This document shows positions 46,641 through 58,000 of a stretch of DNA of 64,000 bases, in pieces. The notes below the pieces were generated by a model. That model did not search any database and was not told where the DNA came from. It worked only from the letters and a program-made list of their open reading frames with translations. Position numbers and translations under genes: made by a program. The DNA comes from Rachycentron canadum. Its lineage: Eukaryota; Chordata; Actinopteri; Carangiformes; Rachycentridae. Each line of letters opens with the position of its first letter. Position 1 is the first letter of the stretch. The stretch spans positions 17,972,337 to 18,036,336 of the forward strand of contig CM076649.1 in NCBI GenBank assembly GCA_038496675.1, in the 5' to 3' direction.

Positions 46641-46718
<78 letters not shown>

Positions 46719-49700
46719 CAATAGCTGCAGTTTGGGAATATGCAAATAGAAATGCACAGAATCATCATTTTAATGTGGCTTTGTGCCCCGGGGGAGCCGT
46801 CATCTCCCAGAAGTGACAGGGACATTTTCCACCTTCAAACTTCAGACATGTCCTGTGTGAGCAGTGAAGTCTGGAGAGGAAGATAAGGCGTCACTCTCTT
46901 AATTGACTATTAGGGTGAAAGGTCTGATTGTGTCTGAGAGGGAAAGTGACCTTTTCAACATTACTGAGTTTTGACACCAAAGATTTCCCTGTATCTTCTG
47001 AATTAAAGTGGAAAGTCTCATCTCAGATGCAGAAACATGCTTCATCCTTTTCTTGTTACAGCAACGATGCAGTTAAATAGTGTTTTAAAGTGAGTGTTGG
47101 GTCAGTTAATATCATATTTTCATATTCATATTGTCTCTCTCTTCCTGACACTGAAGGACTCCTGTAAATACAGCCCACATTAAGAGAGATTTTTCTAGGT
47201 GAAGATTTGGGCTCAGAATGAGATCATAAAATTGAGCCCAAGTAAGAATGCAAACTGAAAAAATACTGTATATATATGGGTGTTGCATTGGGTAGGGGCG
47301 TGTTTCTTCTGGGATATTGAAACATGTGCACTGCACAAAGGGTTCTAACGCTCTGAGGCAGGATGAGGCACCTCCTCAGTTATCAGAGTCACAATCATTT
47401 TATCTTTTATTTCGACAATTGTGAGGTATACAGTAGAAACACTCCGTCCACATTACCAAACTGTCACTGCCAAATGTCAGCTCTTGCACTCATTTGATTG
47501 GCTAATGGAGGAGCTTACGAGATGATGATGTGTTGTTTTACTTGTGGCAAAAGTTGAACCAGGTTCAACTATTTTTTTTGCCAGACGACCCTGCCAGAGG
47601 TCATGGTCTCATTCAGATGAGCGTGGGGACTGTGTTTTTTCATGCAGAGCTCCTGTCCATCTGAATGCAGCCTAAGGCTTCATTCATTCCTGCTTTGACA
47701 TGCCTCCAGCAACCCAGGTGTGCCAGATTTAGGCCACAGTTGAGCCAATAAATCTTGGCTACCTGGGCGATGATGAATTTTTATTAAGATGGAAGAGAAT
47801 ATTTATCTGATTACAAAACATGGCTTGTAAACTGAAGCCACAGATGCATCATTTTAAAATGGAGGACAATTATTTTGGCAGAAGTTTTGTCCCCTCGACC
47901 AGAAAAGATGTAACGTGTGTGTACAAGGGTATGTGAGCATATGAGGTGGCCAGTTTATTAGGTACACATAACTAAAGCAAGTACCATCTAATCCAAGCGT
48001 CCTGGAGTAAATCATAACATTGACAGTAATATCCACTGTTTTTTACAGTGAGGCTGCAGTTTGTGGTGCTGTTGTATTGATCTGTGCTATACTCACAGGT
48101 GTCTCTCCTATGTGTTATACCCCATTGAAAAAAAAAGGGTTGGCTAAATAGCAAACACTTCTTGCAGGACTGTTTTGAGTTAGAGCACAAAAGTTTTAGC
48201 TATGTGTACCTAATAAACTGATAATCGAGTGAATGGAGGAGCATGAATGTTCAGTGTGTTTTCGCTGTATGTATTGTGTATATCCTTGTGTTTTTCATGT
48301 AAGACAAAAAGGTGCAGGATGCAGCTTCAAGATATTGGGACAGTATTTATAGTTCAGTTTCAGAGCCATCTACTCTGTACACACTGTGTTGTCACTGTGT
48401 TCAGTGATATACTGTATGGAGGTATACTGCATGTCGTGGCCATGGCTGCTCTGTGGACAGAGCTTCTCTCTAGATGTTTATGAACTGAGTTGATACTCAC
48501 TCCTCTGCGAGCAGATAGTCCTCCAGCTCCGTCATGGGGGGTGAAGAAGGAGGCAGGTTGGTGAGGGCCATGATGTGTTGAAGGGTGATGTCGGTCTGAG
48601 TGCTGATGTCCGAGACCTGGGTGTCGGCAACAGGGCTGACCAGTTTGGGGTGAGGGGCCCGGCGCAGGACCTGGACCATGATGGGCTCCTTGGCAGTGCG
48701 GAAAGCCTCCACCGCCTGGTCGTGGGTGGCCTTGGAGAGGTCCTTGCCATTGACCTGCAGAAAGGGTGGGAAACAAAGGGAAATGAATCAGCCATTTTCT
48801 TGCACAAGCGACTTTTTTTTGCCACTTGGTGTTGTGGTTACTTGACTGAAGAGAATATTCATTACACCAAACTGGTGTAATCGTTATCTCTGATGGTAAA
48901 GGCCTCACACGAAGCACCGTGTGCACACAAACTCTGCAGTGATATTCAGTTTGAGAAATAACTCATTACTGCCTCGGCTTGTTTTACAGGGTCACAGTCA
49001 GACCAGGCAGAATAAAACCTTAATTAGGAGGCGTCTCTCTTTAATTAATCAAGGTCATTAGCCAGGGCTGCATGGAGGAGCCTTCATTTAGCTAACTAAT
49101 TTCTCAGCAGATGACAAATTTGACCTCCCATCAGAGACAGTGGGTTGGGTGCTGCGCGTTAACCTGAGAAGATTAATTTGAGCAAAAGGCCGTGGTGTGT
49201 CGCAGAGAAGAGGCTAATTAAGTTTGGTCGAGGCACTTAAAGCCTCTGTGTGCTGATGAAAGATGAGCGCAGACCCTCTAAAGTCTCTGCTCTCAATAGA
49301 ACGCGTCCACGGACCCAAAGAGGCTTTAAATTAAATAAAGACGGTTTAAGTCTCCACACAGATTTGGGCTGTCCAAAATGTCAGGATGCACATGAGCTGA
49401 TGTCACAAATTGAATCTGAGACTTTCTACTTCAGCCCAAGTTCCATCATGTCAGTGGAAGTTCACAAAGCAACTGCCGTGGGAACACAAACAGGAGATGT
49501 AAAACCCCAAACAATCAGTAGCGTAATGGACTTTATTAACAGCTGCATATTAAATCCTGGATCCCACTGGCCCTTTGCGTTATCTGGATTTACACAGAGC
49601 TGCTGTTCTGCTTTCAATCAGCACATCATGCAGAGTTTGTTGGTTTGTGATTCCTGGATGTGTTGAGGCATCTGATAGCATCTCAGCCTGGGGCTCCTCT

Positions 49701-49722
49701 CATTTCACTGGCTTCCCCCTCC

Positions 49723-49802
<80 letters not shown>

Positions 49803-52800
49803 ATTTCAGAAAAAAAGCTACTTTCTAGCAGGCATGCAAGATGTAGTGTTGCAGGTCATTAGGCGTGTCATTAATCTTTAGCTTCCCCTCTCACTCCCTG
49901 TGACATCTAACATACATGCGAGTCCATGTTTGAGGATTCATTTTCTGATAAACATGTGGCTGGTTCGGTGCACCTGCCTCCAGCTACGGCTGTCTCATTC
50001 GAATTCGTGCCATAGTTTGCAGACTTAACTGTGGTGCTGCACATCAGGAGTAGCTGCGATATTAAACCGCCTCCAGGGAATCAGCGTGGTATACACACAA
50101 AAACCTGACTTTGACTCAGGACAATGTAATATCTGAGAACGTTTTTTTATATAAAGGCAGACGTATAGAAAACCAAAGGCATTGGGTCGTGTATGTGCTT
50201 AGAGGAAGGACGTAGAAGGTTGGAAAAGGAGGGAACTTAGCACAGAAGTCAAAGGAGGCTATACGCCTGCTAATAACCAGAGCAGATTAATGCTAATCCT
50301 GGGCCTGCAGTATAATTGGATCATCTCAGTGGACTTAAACTTCTACGTCTTCTACATCAAAACTTGGCCAAAAAAATTAATAGCTCATCTATTTGCAGTT
50401 TGCACTCAATAATTCGACACTGAGAAAAGCGAATACTGAAATTGTGGAATAATAATGTAAGAAATCCTTAAAAACAACCTTGAGGTTTAAGACCACTGGC
50501 CTCTCATGCAAAGAAGAAATGGAAAGCTGGCCTTGACTGCGAGCGAGAACCCAACCAAAGCAAATAATATCACTATCTAAAAACAGACATCTTAATTCTT
50601 GTCTGGTATCAGCAGTAAGACAAAAAAAAATCCACACAGGACCTCACATATTTAACTGTCGCCGTTGTTTCCCACAGCGAGCAATGATGTTGCACATCAG
50701 CTGAGGAATACAAGCGCCTTTGTGCTCTTCTCTCTGCATGCAGGCTCCAACAGTCAAACCTGGTTGCCAGGAATCCCGGGGCTACTTGAAGGCAGTGAAC
50801 CAGAGACAAAGCCTTTAGCTCCCGTCTTGTTGAGCCCATAGCATTCTGCCTCAGCGCTCTCAATGGGGGGAGTCTCCTCCCAGCTGTGGAGGGGGTCCCA
50901 CGGCTCCCATTCACCATGCTCACCTCTGACACGGAGTGGCCCTTTGCAGCACACTGAGAAAAAACACACAACACTCCCCCGACACAATACACAATGCTTC
51001 CCCACCGCGGAGCTCTCCAACTATGTCATGTTGACCCCGGCCTTAACACAACTGCATTTCAGGAGTGTTTTAGTGCAGTGAAACCTCTTTAACTGTAATC
51101 AACAACCAGGGTTAGCTCTACAAATACAGCACACTGGAGCTGTTATTCGTGTTGACAGAGTGCAACGATGACTGACACAGGATTTATTTTGTCAACCTTC
51201 TGGTGCATCCTCCAAGAGAGGTCTCTGTAAAACCCATTTGAATGACAAGAGGACAGCGAGAACACACTTACAGGAATACTAATTAGGTCTAAATCACAGT
51301 GACTGCTGTGTCGCTGTCTGGTGAGGAATTTACACAGCTGTGGCTTTGTTGTTTTCTTTAATTAAAATATCACATTTGACCTCTAGAGCAACAGTAGACT
51401 CTGGTACGTGTATCCCTGTGCATGATTTAGTCGAGGTTGTGTTGGGAGAAATTCAGGATTTCAGCTTTGTCCTCTGCACCTCATGTGATAGTTGTCAGGC
51501 TTCAGGCCCCTGGGTAATAATTAGGGGCAGCAGGGGCGACCTGCGCTGAGAGCCCCGGCGCGGCATCAACCCTGGAACGCAAATCAGGCTGGATTGAGAT
51601 GTTGAAAATGAAGTCTCTGTATGTGTGTATCTGCCAAGCAGTGGGCTCATTCTCTTTCATTACTATCATTGTATTATATTGGATGGGGTAAGGCTGCCTC
51701 AGGTTTTCATGTATTATTTATCTAATTATCTGTTCAGGTAGTTTCATTGAAATGTCTTATTTGTGGGATAACAACAAAATGACAAACACAATAATAAGTC
51801 TGAAATTAGCCAACCAGCCTGTCGAGCTCTCTGTTCTTACACACTCGGTTAACAATAACAGGGACTTACGACTTAAAACAGAGGCAGACAAAAGCAGGAT
51901 ACTAGCTGGGCCTGAGTTCAGCAACATACAAGGACATAATTATTTATAAGTTTTTGCTTCCTCTGTTAAAAATGTGAGTCTGGTCAAAAAACTTCAATTG
52001 ACAGGGTCCACAGTGCCGCTGTGTCACCATAAAACAACCCACCGTTCATCATTATCATACAGAAAAGCCTTTGCAGGATATTAAGTCAATTCACTGACTG
52101 TGTTGTATAACATTAGACTCTGATATGGCCATTCAATCACCACGTAATCCTTTAATAAAGAGGAGAAGAACATCATTAAAGAGCCAGTGTTTCAGCTCCT
52201 TGGGGAAATGCAGTGAGGTGAACAGAGTGGAAACTCTGCCAGGAGAACGGTGCCTTTCAGAGCCGGGCGGAGGAAAACCCTGGGAACGGTGCTCTAAAGA
52301 TGAGCATTTTAAAGAGCCCCAAGAGCCGGGGCGCTCAGATTCACTTCTTAGACAAATTCTTCAAAGTCTGTACTTTGGAGCAGAGAGGAGCGCTGACATG
52401 ATAAAGAGCATGAAAGCTTGAAGGCTTTATTTTTTGAGGGGGGGGCTATACAGTGTTTGAGTGGCAGTATGAATGTGGGTCATTCTACTTGAAGAGTTAA
52501 TCCCTCTTTTATTTAAATTTTTTAACCATTTTCATCAGAAAGAAATAAAACACAGGGACCAGCCAATGAGAGCATGTGGATGCTCACACTTTTTTTAAGT
52601 GCGTCTTTAAATCTGCACACCTTGTTCTTTGAACTAACTGGACCGAAATCCCTCAACGGTGAGAGGCTTGAAAACACAGCAGCCTTTATTTACTGCAGTA
52701 TGCGAGCTTACTGAGGATTACAGAACAAACAGCTAAAAACTTAATACTGGCTGAAAGAGACACCACTGTTTACTTCCACCTAATCTGATTTAAGCAGGGG

Positions 52801-53943
52801 ACATTCTGTTATCCAAAGCTGATCAATTAAGAACCAAACCACCTCCAGTGTGCTCTCTGCCTCTCACTGTCGTCTCATGAAGCACCTGTGAAGTGTGTCT
52901 TCAGGAGCTCATGAACTTTACTTGACTTGGAAAACCTTCACTTCTATTTTTTAAGCCCTTTGTTTTCAAAATGATTTTTTAAATGGATGAGATGATTTTC
53001 TATCTTGAGGATTTATTGGTAAAACCCTTCTCTCACCAGCAGTAACCTGTCATCATCATTCATACAAAGACGCACACTCAGACTCAATGATAATCTGCAA
53101 AAACCATGAACTGAGAGCAGACAGTACTTCTTTTAACTCTTGCATGAAAACAGCTTGAAAACAGATGAGCATTGCACTGCAGCCTCCGAACATATTGTAA
53201 AGCTAACGAGCAAGATAACCTTGAGGTTACCAATAACTATGATCAGTAATAAGCTAAAATCTTGTAGCCCCACTTGTAGATTCTCAAACCATAAATGAAA
53301 ATAGTCTGATTTACTAAAATAAACACACAGAGAAAATTAGCTGCCTTCAACAGCCCCAGAACTGTGTTTAACATCATGTCGTCCTTTCACACACAAGCTG
53401 GTAACTCGAGGCTACCTGATGTGCAGGCTGGACAAGCTCGTCTGACCAGAGTACATGATCTCTGAGAGGCATAGTGAAATTAATGGTGGAGTTCACGGCA
53501 GAGGTAATATCAGCAAATGAGCTAAAACTCAGGGTCATGTCATCCACTCCTGCAGAGCTGGGCTTCCCCTCTCTGTGCAGCCGCAGCAGCTCCACACACA
53601 ACTACTCGCTCCCAGAGACGGGAGATTCAGCTCTGTGCTCAGCACAAGTCTGTTTGTTCAAGTTTGCAGAGTCAAGTTTGCTCCAGCAGCGTTCAAACAG
53701 AGCTGCACAGAGATGCACTTCACCGGAAAACAGGGAGCAGACGTGGGCGATGCATCGATCACACACAAAACAGTCCCCTGGAATGTCCCTCAATGTTGAA
53801 TCTGTATCATGTTCACACCTCTGGCAGAGGCTCTGATAACGAGAGATAATCATCCTCAATCATTCAAATGTGCCCCACAAGTTGGAGCTATTGAACAACT
53901 GATCATAACCCACATGGGTCACACATGTTTTATTCATAATGTG

Positions 53944-54030
<87 letters not shown>

Positions 54031-55013
54031 TAAACAAACTTAAAAGGTATGAGTGCTTTAATTTTGTAATTATAATCAGAAAAACCCTTAATCGTGCATA
54101 AACCATAACGAGCAGATTAATGCACTGCTGCTCTTGTAAAACAGCTGATTGATGCAAACAGACAGCTCTGTACTATGGGAGACAAACCTCTTATCTCAAA
54201 GGAGATATCTGACAATTCAAGACGACATCACCCCTGACCTCCTGACACATCTGCACAAAGTTAAAATCGTCCCATTCATGGCTCCTGGCAAAAAGATCAG
54301 AGCCTCATCTGTGCAGCACACCATTAAGTAACATCTGTGACGTCCTCAGTGTGGGTCAGAACTCTGCTGACTTTCAGATTTTTAGCCAGTGAGCTTGCAA
54401 TGCAATATCCTCTGTGTCACTAACCAGCACCATGTTGTAGTGTTTGCTTGTTAGAGGGAATGCGAGAGTGAGGGTCCTGTCAATCACAGGTTAATAAAAA
54501 GCGGTTATGGTTTGCAGTTAAAGCCTTGTGGGACTTGATAAGTACGCCTGACATCTGCAGTAAACTACAGTATATGTGGTCCAGCTGGGTGACAGTATGT
54601 CACTTAATATTGTGATATGGATTAAATATGATTGTCTGGACTGAATTAAATACACATAGAAAATTAAAGGTTACTTCATCACATCAACAACCAGAGACTT
54701 TACAGGCAGAGATTAAGACTGGGGGCATCATTCCCTCGAGACTAACAAGAAAACAGCAACAGAAAAATCAACACAGATGTACAGTCCATTCTAAGATGAC
54801 TCACAAAAAACAACAACAACAATTAAATCTGTATTTTCTGATCTAGTTTCTTAACTAACAACTATTGAACCTCCCATTCTAACTGAAAAATGTTGTTTAG
54901 TCCATAACAAAACATAATATATCCCCTCTAATCAAGGAGGTGGTTGAAATTAATCTAAGCTCAGGCTGAATGCGTGAAATAAAACAAAAAAAATATTATT
55001 TCTTGGCATATTA

Positions 55014-55045
<32 letters not shown>

Positions 55046-58000
55046 GCCATATTTCCAACTCATAATATGTTGTTCCTTTTTGTATATTTGTTGTGAACAC
55101 ATACAGACCTTTCACCCCTGAAGCTTATTTTGAAGATCACATGGCTCCTCTGAGCTGGGGAAATGTAACCAAAGCCCGTTTTCAGTTAGTTTTCTTAGTT
55201 AGGTCCTGCTGTACTGTCAGGATCTTCTTCCAACTCTGTCGTGGCTGCGATCGCTCTCTGTCTTTTGCCTTTGCCAGTTAAGTGCATGGCCTCCCGTGAC
55301 TGCTCCCCTGTGGCAGCCAGCCACCTGCTCCAGTGTTAAACAGATGTGACGGCACATCAGGACTGTTATTAAATACATGCAGTATCAAGCTCCAGTGGCC
55401 AGGCTCGGCGCTGGTGATCCCTGCTTTGTCTCTGTATGCCGTCTGCGTCAAGCCTCATTACAGGGGCTGGGATGAGCAGGAGCTGCATCTCTGAGTTCCC
55501 TTTTCTTCTTTTTATTTCGGTGACTGCTTTGATTACTGTGGTATTTAACAATGGAGCTGGGGGAGGTGGGTGGCAGAGAGCTGAAGGGACAAGGAGCTGT
55601 TCTGCACAAATATTTACAGTCTGTCTGGTCCAGAAGATGTCACACTGAGACCATCTGGTGCGATGACAACATGGCTTCTTGAGCTGAGCGTGACATCCTT
55701 GCAGCCTTCAATCAGAAACATGGCTAATTAGGCAGCGGCACTTGGAAAGCTTCAGATAGGAAATGTTGCAGCAGGCTCATTTGTAAACTTCTTCAGCTCG
55801 GCAAAATCAATTGTTTTTGGTTTAATATGTTGTCCCTCTGCAGGAGAAAAATCGACAGAGAAAGATACAGAGACCTAAGAAAGCAAAGGACTTAGCAAAC
55901 AAACAATAGCGCGATCAGTTCAGTGTGATCAGAGCCTCAATGCTCGGCTTGTGCTGAGGCTCTAATTAAGCTCTGGGTCCTGTAAGAGCCGCAGCACGGC
56001 GCCACAGCCATTACAGAGTGCTTCTGGAGAGATTAAGAGCCCTAGGACTGTCAAACAGAGTTTCCAAGGCCTCTACCTTAAAGTCCCTGACAAAAGCAGC
56101 TGAGCTTACATCTCCACATGGTGCTTACCTTTAGCTTTGAAGAAAAGACCAAGGGGTCCACTGCTGTCACAAGGGTCAAGTTTAAAAGGGAGCACCGAGG
56201 CCAGTGCTGCTCAGGCCTTTAATGATTACAGTGTAAAGGGGAAACACTTATCTAGAACACTGTGTTGGCTTCATTTAACAGCCCTTAACAGTGTTTGATC
56301 TCCCGTATGGCTGTATTGACAATAATCTGCAAAAGTGCATTTCCTTTGAGTAAATAATGCATGCAAACGCCACAGCTCTTAATTAATTGTGTCTAAACAA
56401 AAAGTTACCAAATCAGTCGAGTGTTTCTAAATCTGCTAGGACTGGCAAAATGCCTCCAGGTAAAAAAAATAATGCTGTGAAATCTGACTTTTATAAAACA
56501 GCGCAAAACTATATTTTTCATGCCTCCAACATGGGAGCTGGAGCTAAGGTGTTTAATGAACTGGAAAGATTTCAAGTGTTCATGGATTATTAAGTCCTCG
56601 GAGAGATGACGGGCAGAGCGGAGTGGGCGCTGCGCCAGGCTCTCTGATCAGGAGGATCTGGCTGTATTATCAGTAAAGAGGAATAAGACCCCCCCCCACA
56701 CACACACTACACACCCACCGAGCTACAAGCTAGGAATGTGCTCGCACAGCTGAAAAGCCACAGAAGAATATGCGGCACAAAAAATGATCTGGATTGATTA
56801 GTTGTAGAGCGTCTACCTTCATGATCACTTCAACAAGAATGCATCCAGTGTTTAGTGATTAATGAAAGAGCTTCATTAGCAAATTCAACCTGACCATAAC
56901 CACTATGCATTTCAGGCTGTAAGTAACACATGAAGACAGTGCTGGTAGTGTTAAAGGAGAAATATTCATACTTGAACATGACAATTATTGCGAATGATAA
57001 TCTCATACAAGGTAAATCACGACGAGGAAGAGACTTGTGCCGCGTGTTGGCAGCACAAGTCTGCCAACACGTGGCAAAATGTGTGAGGGTTTTCATTATT
57101 TTTTTTTGTCAAGGGATCCACAAAATTAACCTCATGACAAAGGTGATCTGGTCTCTTTCCCCCCAGCTTTTGAATATGTGTACCACACTGTGATGTGTGT
57201 GCTAACATGGTGCCAGGAACGGTGTTTGTCACAAAGAACTCACCCAGCAGCCTGACACGACCAAATGAGCGTACCTGCTGGTGAATAAGGTCAGTGTCAG
57301 CACTGAGAGCAACCCACTGCATCAGATCAATACAACCCTGGTCATTTAATATAATAACTATCATCAATAACTATCATATAATAACTGTCACAATAACCTG
57401 CAGCAGCTACAAACACAAGGCGAGTTCAGATACACTCAAATATAAGTCTGAAGTTGGCCATCATTAACCAGTGCTAGTAGTAGTTAAAGACTACGGGTGC
57501 ATATTGTAGTGAGGCATATTTAATGGTTAAACATAGAAAGGCTGTGCTTCCTATAATGTGTAATGTGTCCTGGACTGGTTGTATTATTACTGTTATTCAG
57601 TCTCTCCATGGGTTAAAGGGAAATAATTATAAATGCAAGATGTTGACTGGGAACTAAGCTGATAAAATTTAAACATTAAGCAAGAAAATAATCAATGATG
57701 TAAATAATCATTAATTATAGCCCTATAGAAAATGATTTTATCAAGATGTGTTACTTCTAAAAGTCAACTTGACAAATATGATATGAAAAAATAACATGTC
57801 CTAGTGGAGACAAAGACAAATTCCTGCCATGATTCTTCCATCAGCTCATCTAGACCAGGCTGACTATAGGAAGAAGCATCTTTTTGTTGACTCACATGGC
57901 ACCAGAAATAATCTGTCATATCTCCTGCTGTCATGGGTGACACAAAATGCCAAGTGACTTGTGACATTAAAACTTGCACACCCACAGTCTCTGCAGTTGC

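Larger units (their letters stand above)
46317..48500 (-). other. pdzrn3: pdzrn3 intron with a long (CA)n tract and a MITE
   Basis: This intron contains the (CA)n microsatellite at 46632-46713 and an inverted-repeat element at 47950-48221. Nothing else is supported. Confidence 0.8.

Noticed and set aside
46542..46825. His/Thr and Val/Cys repeat ORFs over (CA)n (also at 49575-49881 and 53809-54157)
   Set aside because: These are microsatellite artefacts.
49250..49666. 138-codon plus ORF in a pdzrn3 intron
   Set aside because: It has no recognisable domain, splice context or homology. It stays a weak candidate only because of its length.
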